NCBI GenBank assembly: GCA_036266715.1
Contig: DATAXS010000026.1
Location: 1-19,895, forward strand
Reading direction: 5' to 3'
Source of the DNA: DATAXS01 sp036266715
GTDB lineage: Bacteria > Patescibacteriota > Minisyncoccia > UBA6257 > 2-01-FULL-56-20
DNA: 19,895 bases
Numbering within the stretch: the stretch's first letter is position 1; each line of letters begins with the position of its first letter. The position numbers and the translations under genes are program-made. Below, piece after piece: positions 7,510-13,234 of the stretch. Below the pieces are notes generated by a model. That model was not told the DNA's origin, did no database searches, and saw nothing but the letters and a program-made list of their open reading frames with translations.

Positions 7510-7538
7510 ATGCTACCATACTGATAAATATATGTCAA
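7510..7538 (-). promoter_or_regulatory. Promoter of the two small genes, overlapping the miaA start
   Basis: On the minus strand TTGACA (7533-7538), a 17-nt spacer and TAGCAT (7510-7515) preceded by TG-n (extended -10) form a good sigma70-type promoter. The leader to the ATG at 7460 is about 40 nt. The -35 box lies on the first codons of miaA, so RNA polymerase here would cover the miaA start. Confidence 0.62.
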
Positions 7539-8446
7539 GTAAGCCCAAAATCATCGCTATTGTAGGGCCCACGGCCTCAGGAAAGACGGCCCTTGCCATC
7601 ACGCTTTCACGTGCGCACGACGGCGAGATCGTCTCCGCCGATTCGCGCCAGATATACCGCGGTATGGACATCGGCACGGCAAAGCCGACCACGGAAGAAC
7701 TGCGCGCCGTCCCCCATCACCTCATCGACATCAAAGATCCCGACGAGGAATACACCGTCGCAGAATACAAACGTGACGCCATTGCGGCGATCGAGGACAT
7801 AGCGCGGCGCGGAAAACTCCCGATACTCGCGGGCGGCACGGGGCTCTACGTAAAAGCGGTACTTGATAACCTGGACATCCCCCGCGTGAAGCCGGATCCC
7901 GCGCTCCGCAAGAAAATTGCGCAGGAAATAGAGGAACACGGACTTGAAGCAGCTTTTAAAAGATTGGTCGCGCTGGATCCCGAGGCGACGTACATCGTGG
8001 ACCCCAAGAATCCCCGGCGCGTGGTGCGGGCGCTTGAGGTCGCGGAAACGACAGGCATCCCCTTCACCGCCCAGCGAAAAAAGAGCGAACCTCTTTTCGA
8101 CGCGTGCACAATCGGCCTCAATCCCCCGCCGGAAATACTCCACGAGCGCATTAATGCGCGGGCGGACCAAATGATGAAAGACGGATTATTAAAAGAAGTT
8201 AAAGATCTTGTGGCCCGCTATGATGACCGCCTGACGGCCTTTGATGCCATCGGTTACCGCGAGATCATCGCCCATCTCCGTGGCACCCTCACGCTTGAGG
8301 AAGCCGTTGCGCTCATCAAAACGAACACGTGGCAGTTCGCGCGCCGGCAGATGACGTGGTTCAGAAATGATAAGAACATTCACTGGATAAAAAGCGCTGA
8401 GGCAAACGAAGCGGAAAATCTGGTTCGCGATTTTTTAATGAAATAA
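7532..8446 (+). CDS. miaA: tRNA dimethylallyltransferase
   Basis: This 304-aa enzyme adds the dimethylallyl group to N6 of A37 in tRNAs that read UNN codons, using dimethylallyl diphosphate. It has the P-loop GPTASGKT (residues 12-19), DSRQIYRGMDIGTAKP (about 37-52), HHLIDIKDPDEEYTVAEY, GGTGLYVKAVL, and near the C terminus AIGYREIIAHL and TWQFARRQMTWFRND. All are family marks and the length is normal. The ATG at 7532 has no Shine-Dalgarno site. Possible boxes TTGTTC (7490-7495) and TACCAT (7514-7519) would give a leader of only a few bases. It is the only plus-strand gene between two minus-strand small units. Confidence 0.97.
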   Translation: MSSKPKIIAIVGPTASGKTALAITLSRAHDGEIVSADSRQIYRGMDIGTAKPTTEELRAVPHHLIDIKDPDEEYTVAEYKRDAIAAIEDIARRGKLPILAGGTGLYVKAVLDNLDIPRVKPDPALRKKIAQEIEEHGLEAAFKRLVALDPEATYIVDPKNPRRVVRALEVAETTGIPFTAQRKKSEPLFDACTIGLNPPPEILHERINARADQMMKDGLLKEVKDLVARYDDRLTAFDAIGYREIIAHLRGTLTLEEAVALIKTNTWQFARRQMTWFRNDKNIHWIKSAEANEAENLVRDFLMK

Positions 8447-8499
8447 AAAGAGGCCACCGCAAAAAATAGCGATGACCCCGTGAATGGGATTTGGGCTGC

Positions 8500-8835
8500 T
8501 CAAGAAAAAATGGCCCGTGGAGTTATCTGGTGCTCGGTATCTGGTGGGGTGGTAACGATCCAGATCAAGTGGTTACGGCAACTTTCGCACCGGAGACGGC
8601 TTTCCCGGTAACCACCGTGATCAACCTTCAGGTCAGCGCTGCCGCAATTTCCACAGCGCAGAAGTTTAATGTCTGGTTTCGTTTTTTCAAGCGTCCTCGT
8701 TATCCTGCATGCCCCGTTCATGTCCATCATGACCATGCCGCTCACTTCAACCTGAACCAGAAAAGGGTCCACGGGCACAAGTCTGCTTTGGCAATTCGGA
8801 TCGCTGCAGAACACCGCGTAATCGACGGTTTCCAT
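8500..8835 (-). CDS. Hypothetical zinc-ribbon protein, 111 aa
   Basis: This small soluble protein has two CxxC pairs 18 residues apart (C61/C64 and C83/C86), a classic zinc ribbon (LLRCGNCG ... LRCESCRNHL). An extra pair C10/C15 near the N-terminus may form a second site with C43. The middle is a strand-rich segment. I cannot assign a function; small ribbons of this sort bind nucleic acid or partner proteins. The start ATG at 8833-8835 has a strong AGGAGG (8844-8849) 8 nt upstream. It converges on miaA (53 nt between stops, no clear terminator seen) and has its own -10 box 130 nt upstream. Confidence 0.8.
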   Translation of the reverse strand: METVDYAVFCSDPNCQSRLVPVDPFLVQVEVSGMVMMDMNGACRITRTLEKTKPDIKLLRCGNCGSADLKVDHGGYRESRLRCESCRNHLIWIVTTPPDTEHQITPRAIFS

Positions 8836-8972
8836 CTCTCTAGCCTCCTGGGAGTAGATAAAGCCCCTTGAAAGACGATGACCCTTGCCATCCCATCACA
8901 AAAGGCTGTATCTACCGAAAAAAAGGTATGACCGCGACGAAAAACCTTCTCTATAAGTAGCTGCTTATTATA
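8836..8972 (-). promoter_or_regulatory. -10 box and long leader of the zinc-ribbon gene
   Basis: TATAAT (8967-8972, minus) is preceded by GCGTAG. A TTGCAC lies 20 nt further up (8993-8998), too far to be a good -35. The leader of about 125 nt holds AAGGT and ACCTT flanking a 16-17 nt loop and followed by seven T (8918-8924). This could be the gatB terminator or an attenuator. No known riboswitch was recognised. Confidence 0.42.
8844..8849 (-). promoter_or_regulatory. Strong Shine-Dalgarno site of the zinc-ribbon gene
   Basis: AGGAGG on the minus strand ends 8 nt before the ATG. It decides the start and stands out because the neighbouring housekeeping genes lack such sites. Confidence 0.8.
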
Positions 8973-8986
8973 CTACGCCGCAGCGC

Positions 8987-10396
8987 CTATTGGTGCAAGT
9001 TCTTTTCAAAAATTTCCTTCAACATGTCCGGGCGGGCGCGGCCCTTGAGGCGCGCCATCGCCTGGCCGATGAGAAACTGCAAACTGGCCAGCTTCCCCTT
9101 GCGGTAATCGTCCACGGCCGCTTTGTGCTCGGCAATCACGGCAAGTACGACTGCTTCCACTTCGTCCGTGCCGGAAATGCCCACGCTCTCGCTCTTTACG
9201 ATCTCCTCCGGATCAAGACCCGTGTCGAACATGCGTGCGAGCATGTCCTTTGCCTGCCGACTCGTGATCTTTTTCTCTTCAAGCAGACCTGCGAGATGCG
9301 CCAGATGCTCCGGGTCCACCTTGAGGTCCGCGAACGCCACGCCTTTCTGGTTCATAAGCCCACGGAGGTCGCTCGTTAAATAGTTATAAAGCGTGAGCAC
9401 GGCGGCTTTGGGCGTCTTTGGGAACCGCTCCTTGAGTTCCGAAATGGCTTCTTCAAAATAATTGGCGGTGTCGGGATCGTTCACTAGTATTTCCGCCTGC
9501 GTGGGGTCGAGTCCGTATTCTTTTGCAAACCGCGCGCGCTTTTGCGCCGGGAGTTCCGGAATGCTGTCGCGCAAGGCGGTGAGCCCGAACACCGCCGTTT
9601 CAAAAGGCGGGAGATCCGGTTCGGGGAAATAGCGGTAATCGTGCGCTTCTTCTTTTGAGCGTTGGGGAACCGTCTTCTGTTTTGCCTCGTCCCAGCCGCG
9701 CGTTTCCTGCGTGAGCTTCTCGCCGTTCTTTAATGCTTCTTCCTGCCGTGCGAGCTCGTACTTCACCGCGAGCAGCACCGCGCGGAACGAGTTGATGTTC
9801 TTGAGCTCCACCTTGGTACCCATGTTCAAGCTCACGTTCGCTTCAATGCGCATTTCCCCTTTTTCCATGTCCGCGTCCGAAACGCCAAGATAGCGCAAAA
9901 TAAGCTGCAGCTCGCGCGCGAAGGCGGCCGTGTCCTCGCCGCTCGTGAGGTCCGGCTCCGTCACGAGCTCCATAAGCGGCACCCCGGAACGGTTGTAGTC
10001 CACGAGTGAGGCACCCTCCGCGTGGATGAGCGTGCCCGTGTCTTCTTCCAGGTGGATGCGCCGGATGCGCACGCCTTTCAATGCGCCGCCCGTCACGAGC
10101 GGCTTATCGTATTGCGAAATTTGGTAGCCCTTCGGCAGGTCGGGGTAAAAATAGTTCTTGCGGTCGAATTTGGTCGTCTCGTTCACGGCGCCGCCGAGCG
10201 CCATGCCCACCTTGAGCACGTGCGCAATAGCCGCCTTGTTCGCCACGGGCAGCGTTCCCGGGTGGCCAAGGCACACCGGACACACGTTCACGTTCGGATG
10301 GTTCTCGTCGGGATCGTTCAGTGAATCGCAGAACATCTTGGTCCGCGTCTTGAGTTCCGCGTGCACCTCAAGACCGATGGTCGGCTTATATTCCAT
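8987..10396 (-). CDS. gatB: Asp-tRNA(Asn)/Glu-tRNA(Gln) amidotransferase subunit B
   Basis: This 469-aa subunit of the GatCAB complex corrects Glu-tRNA(Gln) or Asp-tRNA(Asn). It phosphorylates the mischarged amino acid and lets ammonia from GatA convert it. GLEVHAELKT (8-17), the partial zinc-type cluster C23 ... CPVC (C39, C42), KNYFYPDLPKGYQISQYD, DYNRSGVPLMELVTEPD and YRYFPEPDLPP are family marks. The helical C-terminal tail domain (about 400-469) binds tRNA. GatA and GatC are not in this window. The start ATG at 10394-10396 stands 11 nt after a perfect TATAAT. The gene starts 17 nt after tmk ends. There is no Shine-Dalgarno site. Confidence 0.97.
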   Translation of the reverse strand: MEYKPTIGLEVHAELKTRTKMFCDSLNDPDENHPNVNVCPVCLGHPGTLPVANKAAIAHVLKVGMALGGAVNETTKFDRKNYFYPDLPKGYQISQYDKPLVTGGALKGVRIRRIHLEEDTGTLIHAEGASLVDYNRSGVPLMELVTEPDLTSGEDTAAFARELQLILRYLGVSDADMEKGEMRIEANVSLNMGTKVELKNINSFRAVLLAVKYELARQEEALKNGEKLTQETRGWDEAKQKTVPQRSKEEAHDYRYFPEPDLPPFETAVFGLTALRDSIPELPAQKRARFAKEYGLDPTQAEILVNDPDTANYFEEAISELKERFPKTPKAAVLTLYNYLTSDLRGLMNQKGVAFADLKVDPEHLAHLAGLLEEKKITSRQAKDMLARMFDTGLDPEEIVKSESVGISGTDEVEAVVLAVIAEHKAAVDDYRKGKLASLQFLIGQAMARLKGRARPDMLKEIFEKNLHQ

Positions 10397-10407
10397 AAGT
10401 AATCACT

Positions 10408-10413
10408 ATTATA
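10408..10413 (-). promoter_or_regulatory. -10 box of gatB, abutting the tmk stop
   Basis: TATAAT directly follows the TAG of tmk and stands 11 nt before the gatB ATG. The predicted leader is about 5 nt. No convincing -35 is seen inside tmk. Confidence 0.55.
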
Positions 10414-11091
10414 CTACGCGAGGAACTTTTGGACGACATTCCAGACGAGTGCATGCACTTTCTCCTGCGAAAGGAGCTTTCCGTCCGGCGCGCATTCTAC
10501 CAGTTTGAAATCTTTGGGGAACAGGGCCGCCATTTCAAGATAAACCTCCTCCGCCCGCTTTTGGTGCTCAAGGTCTATCTCGTGGATGTCGTGCACGCCT
10601 TCATCCAGATATTCCCGGGGCGGCTTGCGCGCAATGAGACCGCGCGCGATCTCGGCAGGCAGGTGGAGCACAATGTTCAAGTCCGGCTTCGGGATCTCGT
10701 ACTGCTCGTATTCCAAAAAATAAAGCCATTTATAGAACTCCTCGCGGTCGCGCCGGTTGGCAAACTTAGCGCCCTGGTACGCCATGTTGGATGCCACATA
10801 CCGGTTCCCAAGGAGCAAGCGCCCCTCTTCGAGCGACTGGAGCATCCTGAGCTTTGCGTCAAACCGGTCCATGGCGAAGAATGTCGCCGCGGCATACGGC
10901 GTCACGCCGCCGCCGTATTTTCCCGTGAGATATTTTTGCACGAAATAGGACGACTGTTCGCCATAGCGCGGAAAGTCCACCGTAGCGATCTTCACGTTTT
11001 CGGGAAGCGCCAAGATGAGCCGCTCGAACTGTGCGGTCTTCCCCGAACCGTCGGTTCCCTCAATGACTATGAATTTCCCTCGGGCATCCAT
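10414..11091 (-). CDS. tmk: Thymidylate kinase
   Basis: This 225-aa P-loop kinase turns dTMP into dTDP for DNA synthesis. The P-loop GTDGSGKT is at residues 12-19. The nucleotide-site piece FPRYG follows, and GNRYVASNMAYQGAK corresponds to the DRYxxS motif, with Asn in place of the usual Asp. A lid-like region with Arg lies near ARGLIARKPPREYL. Length and order of motifs fit Tmk. The start ATG at 11089-11091 is preceded by TATAAT (11109-11114), which lies in one arm of a long inverted repeat filling the whole gap to rplK. The next gene is gatB, 17 nt away. The Asp-to-Asn change should be checked against relatives. Confidence 0.94.
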   Translation of the reverse strand: MDARGKFIVIEGTDGSGKTAQFERLILALPENVKIATVDFPRYGEQSSYFVQKYLTGKYGGGVTPYAAATFFAMDRFDAKLRMLQSLEEGRLLLGNRYVASNMAYQGAKFANRRDREEFYKWLYFLEYEQYEIPKPDLNIVLHLPAEIARGLIARKPPREYLDEGVHDIHEIDLEHQKRAEEVYLEMAALFPKDFKLVECAPDGKLLSQEKVHALVWNVVQKFLA

Positions 11092-11093
11092 GC

Positions 11094-11220
11094 TATTGAT
11101 TAAATATCATTATAGAGCAGAGCAAAAAGAAGACATGCTTTTTGCGTCATAGGGCTTCTCTTAATGACGCGAAAAGCATGTCTTCTTTTTGCTCACCATC
11201 TATAATCGGTTTAATCAATA
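11094..11220. repeat. Long near-palindrome joining rplK end and tmk start
   Basis: A core of 31-nt arms (11120-11150 and 11164-11194) pairs with a single mismatch around a 13-nt loop. Outside the core, ATTATAGA and TATTGATTAAA are mirrored as well (11094-11104 with 11210-11220), separated by 3-4 nt bulges. The outer arm on one side is the end of rplK with its stop codon. The other side reaches 3 nt from the tmk ATG and holds the tmk -10 box. Confidence 0.9.
11109..11114 (-). promoter_or_regulatory. -10 box of tmk
   Basis: A perfect TATAAT on the minus strand stands 17 nt before the tmk ATG, inside the inverted repeat. The predicted leader is about 10 nt. No good -35 is visible. Confidence 0.5.
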
Positions 11221-11636
11221 ACCTCGATGCCCATGTTCTTTGCGGTACCGGCAATGATCCGCTCCGCGGCATTCAGGTCGCTCGTGTTGAGGTCAGGCAA
11301 CTTCTTTTCCGCGATCTTCCGCACTTCCGCGCGGGAAACCTTTCCCACTTTCGTCGTGAGCGCGTTGCCCGAGCCCTTTTCAATGCCTGCGGCTTTCTTG
11401 AGGAGCGCTGCGGCAGGCGGGGTCTTTAAAATAAACTTAAAACTGCGGTCCTCAAAAATGGTAATCTCTGCGGGAACCACGTCGCCCTTCATATCCTTCG
11501 TCGCGTCGTTGAACTGCTTGCAGAACTCCTGAAGGTTAATGCCTTGAGGACCCAGCACCGTACCCACCGGAGGCGCGGGATTCGCCGCTCCGGCTGGAAG
11601 CTGCAATTTAATGATTGTCTTTATCTTCTTGGCCAT
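11211..11636 (-). CDS. rplK: 50S ribosomal protein L11
   Basis: This 141-aa ribosomal protein of the GTPase-associated centre binds 23S rRNA and contacts elongation factors. IIKLQLPAGAANPAPPVGTVLGPQGINLQEFCKQFN is the usual N-terminal domain with the proline-rich hinge to the C-terminal RNA-binding domain (about 75-141, with KTPPAAALLKKAAG). Length is normal. In most bacteria rplA, rplJ and rplL follow; here tmk follows and none of them is in the window. The start ATG at 11634-11636 has a promoter (TTGCTT 11677-11682, TAATAT 11654-11659). The 3' end is one arm of a long inverted repeat. Confidence 0.97.
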   Translation of the reverse strand: MAKKIKTIIKLQLPAGAANPAPPVGTVLGPQGINLQEFCKQFNDATKDMKGDVVPAEITIFEDRSFKFILKTPPAAALLKKAAGIEKGSGNALTTKVGKVSRAEVRKIAEKKLPDLNTSDLNAAERIIAGTAKNMGIEVID

Positions 11637-11653
11637 GATCTTGATGTAGAAGG

Positions 11654-11682
11654 ATATTATCGCATCTCCCCTAGAAAAGCAA
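11654..11682 (-). promoter_or_regulatory. Promoter of rplK
   Basis: TTGCTT (11677-11682) and TAATAT (11654-11659) are 17 nt apart on the minus strand. The predicted leader is about 10 nt. The -35 ends 1 nt from the toxin stop codon at 11684. Confidence 0.48.
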
Positions 11683-11683
11683 G

Positions 11684-11926
11684 CTAGGCGGATCTGTAGG
11701 TTTTCTCGTTCCTGCGACCGATAAAAAGAATAAAAACATCCCTCCCTGCCTTGCGATATATGATCCGGAGGTCTCCCCTTTTTACCCGAAAAACGTCTTC
11801 TCGCCCTTTAAACTTTTTTATATCCAACCCTTGTGAATTGCCCGTATCCAACTTACTCAAGATATCTTTCACAGACTCCTTTTCTTTATTGGTAAGTTTT
11901 TTAAGCGCCTTTTTGATGGCGTCCAT
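11684..11926 (-). CDS. RelE-family toxin (TA pair 2)
   Basis: This 80-aa basic protein has an N-terminal helical part (KKALKKLTNKEKESVKDIL), then LDIKKFKGREDVFRVKRGDLRIIYRK and a C-terminal strand DVFILFIGRRNEKTYRSA. FRVxxGDxRIIY and GRRxxxxYR are typical of RelE-type mRNA interferases. It is on the same strand as the Phd/YefM-type gene, 21 nt after it. AT-rich base use differs from the flanking ssb and rplK. Catalysis in this family needs basic residues, and several Arg/Lys are present near the C terminus. Confidence 0.88.
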   Translation of the reverse strand: MDAIKKALKKLTNKEKESVKDILSKLDTGNSQGLDIKKFKGREDVFRVKRGDLRIIYRKAGRDVFILFIGRRNEKTYRSA

Positions 11927-11947
11927 ATTGTTTTATGGAATTTTCTT

Positions 11948-12172
11948 CTATAGTCGCGCGAGAATATCCTTTATACCCACCCCTCCTTTTTTAATTTTGG
12001 TGAAATCAATTATCGTTTCCCATTGGCTCTCATCTTCATCAGGCGGAGAAAGCCTAAATATCGGTTTTGATTTCCGTACCACAATAAACGAATCCCCTTT
12101 TTTAACCCTTGTTATATAGGCTTCAATGTTTTCCCTTAGTTCCTTAAGGCCCACAATATCGTTGTGTTTCAT
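11948..12172 (-). CDS. Phd/YefM-family antitoxin (TA pair 2)
   Basis: This 74-aa protein starts MKHNDIVGLKELRENIEAYI and continues with VKKGDSFIVVRKSKPIFRL. That is the Phd/YefM N-terminal DNA-binding and dimer fold. The last 25 residues (FTKIKKGGVGIKDILARL) would be the flexible toxin-binding tail. It neutralises the RelE toxin encoded 21 nt downstream and, as usual for the family, should repress its own promoter. A palindrome over the -10 region supports this. The predicted transcript starts at or next to the ATG, so the mRNA is probably leaderless. Confidence 0.88.
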   Translation of the reverse strand: MKHNDIVGLKELRENIEAYITRVKKGDSFIVVRKSKPIFRLSPPDEDESQWETIIDFTKIKKGGVGIKDILARL

Positions 12173-12177
12173 GCGTT

Positions 12178-12206
12178 AAGTTTAACTTAAGATAAACTTG
12201 TGTCAA
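12178..12206 (-). promoter_or_regulatory. Promoter and likely operator of TA pair 2
   Basis: TTGACA (12201-12206), a 16-nt spacer and TAAACT (12179-12184) stand 6 nt before the antitoxin ATG. AAGTTTA and TAAACTT (12178-12184 and 12193-12199) form a perfect 7-bp inverted repeat with an 8-nt centre covering the spacer and -10. That is a fitting site for an autoregulating antitoxin dimer. Confidence 0.6.
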
Positions 12207-12209
12207 GCG

Positions 12210-12680
12210 CTAAAAAGGAATGTCCTCCGTTTTGATCTCTTCCTCTTCCAGGTTGATGGACGGGAGCTCCGCCTCGGGCGTCACGATCTCTTTGTCTTCC
12301 GTTTTCGCGCCGCCTTTGCCGCCGCTAAAACCGCCCTGGCCGCCTCCTCCGCCGGCGCGCGGGCCAAGCTGCATGCGTTCGCTCATGACCTCCGTCGTCC
12401 GGCGCTGGGCGCCCTGCTTGTCGGTCCAGCTCCGCGTGCGGAGCCGCCCTTCTATCATAACGGTCGCGCCCTTCGTGAGATATTGCGCGGCAACCTCCGC
12501 CTGGCGTCCCCAAATGACGACGTTATGGAACTCCGTTTCTTCCTGCTTTGCGCCATTTTTATCCGTCCACGTCCGGTTTGTGGCGACTCCCAACGTCACA
12601 ACCGATTGCCCGCCCGGCGTCGTGCGGAGCTGCGGATCCGCCGTCACCCTCCCGACTATGATCACTTTATTTAAGTTCAT
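12210..12680 (-). CDS. ssb: Single-stranded DNA-binding protein
   Basis: This 156-aa protein coats single-stranded DNA in replication and repair. The OB fold covers about residues 1-105 (MNLNKVIIVGRVTADPQLR, VATNRTWTDKNGAK, TEFHNVVIWGRQAEVAAQYL, VMIEGRLRTRSW). A Gly-rich linker follows. The acidic tail ends in EDIPF, the usual partner-protein hook (DDIPF in E. coli). I chose the ATG at 12678-12680; the frame could begin at a TTG at 12696-12698, but the family start fits MNLNKV. The -10 box TACAAT lies 6 nt before this ATG. It follows rpsF in the usual S6-SSB order, but 0.7 kb of inserted sequence separates them. Confidence 0.96.
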   Translation of the reverse strand: MNLNKVIIVGRVTADPQLRTTPGGQSVVTLGVATNRTWTDKNGAKQEETEFHNVVIWGRQAEVAAQYLTKGATVMIEGRLRTRSWTDKQGAQRRTTEVMSERMQLGPRAGGGGGQGGFSGGKGGAKTEDKEIVTPEAELPSINLEEEEIKTEDIPF

Positions 12681-12686
12681 GCGTCC

Positions 12687-12692
12687 ATTGTA
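12687..12692 (-). promoter_or_regulatory. -10 box of ssb
   Basis: TACAAT on the minus strand stands 6 nt before the ATG, so a transcript would start at about the first base of the start codon. The -35 is not clear. Confidence 0.45.
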
Positions 12693-12728
12693 CCACAAGT
12701 GTCATTAAAAGAATCTTAAAGAATACTT

Positions 12729-12796
12729 GACACCCCGCATGAGCATTTGAAAACAGCCCTTCTTAGTACTGTTTTCAAATGCTCATGCGGGGTGTC
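12729..12796. repeat. Perfect 28-bp inverted repeat upstream of ssb
   Basis: Arms 12729-12756 and 12769-12796 are perfect reverse complements around a 12-nt loop. There is no direct T-run on either strand. It lies between the terminator of the 64-aa gene and the ssb promoter, and contains no gene end. Confidence 0.92.
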
Positions 12797-12895
12797 TACG
12801 CGATTTGTTGGTATACGCAGCAGAGTACGGAGCCACACTGCCCGAAACAACCTGCCTCTTGCTCTGTCTGCGCGATTCAATATTCGGCGCTTCGA
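12797..12895. other. Non-coding stretch with imperfect hairpin
   Basis: About 100 nt without a supported gene. CGCAGCAGAG (12816-12825) pairs with CTCTGTCTGCG (12862-12872) with one bulge, so a folded RNA is possible but not shown. Confidence 0.3.
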
Positions 12896-12936
12896 CAAAA
12901 AAAGAAATGGGCGCATAGGAATTCTCCCATGCGCCC
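12896..12936 (-). terminator. Rho-independent terminator of the 64-aa gene
   Basis: On the minus strand GGGCGCAT (12929-12936) pairs with ATGCGCCC (12909-12916), extended by a G-T pair and GG/CC. It is followed by a run of seven T (12896-12903 region). It sits a few bases past the stop of the 64-aa gene. Confidence 0.85.
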
Positions 12937-12943
12937 TGCATAC

Positions 12944-13138
12944 TTATCGCTTGTTGACGCTCTCGATAAATCTCCAAAACTGCGGCCAGCTCTTGCTCAC
13001 TGATGAAGGATAAACAACCGAGATCTCCTTTCCTTCGACCTTACCTAACATTACGATCGCCTGCACCACGCGGTGGTCCCTTGAGACAATGGACTCCCCC
13101 GCCTCAAATCGCGTGATCGAGCGGAATGCAGCCTTCAA
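12944..13138 (-). CDS. Hypothetical 64-aa protein, TTG start
   Basis: I do not recognise this protein. The frame is open to 13213, but the longer ATG start has no ribosome site. A TTG at 13136-13138 follows GGAG by 9 nt. The product would read MKAAFRSITRFEAGESIVSR and go on with a strand-rich middle (VVQAIVMLGKVEGKEISVVYP) and a Trp/Phe-rich end (WPQFWRFIESVNKR). It has a promoter upstream (13202-13230) and a strong terminator right after its stop, so it is a complete small transcription unit placed between rpsF and ssb. A short 12-codon frame (ATG at 13140-13142) overlaps the start in another phase. Confidence 0.6.
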   Translation of the reverse strand: MKAAFRSITRFEAGESIVSRDHRVVQAIVMLGKVEGKEISVVYPSSVSKSWPQFWRFIESVNKR

Positions 13139-13201
13139 ACATAACCTCTCCTTTCTTGCCTGCCTTTCGAGCTGTGGTGATGATAGCAATTTACTGGCAT
13201 C

Positions 13202-13230
13202 AGCATACGCCATTAAAACGGATCAATCAA
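13202..13230 (-). promoter_or_regulatory. Promoter of the 64-aa gene
   Basis: TTGATT (13225-13230), a 17-nt spacer and TATGCT (13202-13207) lie on the minus strand. The predicted leader to the TTG start is about 57 nt. The box also lies over the longer ATG start, which argues against it. Confidence 0.5.
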
Positions 13231-13234
13231 CTGC

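Noticed and set aside
12747..13013. Plus-strand frames across the 28-bp repeat and 64-aa gene
   Set aside because: They run through an inverted repeat and a minus-strand terminator, have no ribosome site and no recognisable protein.
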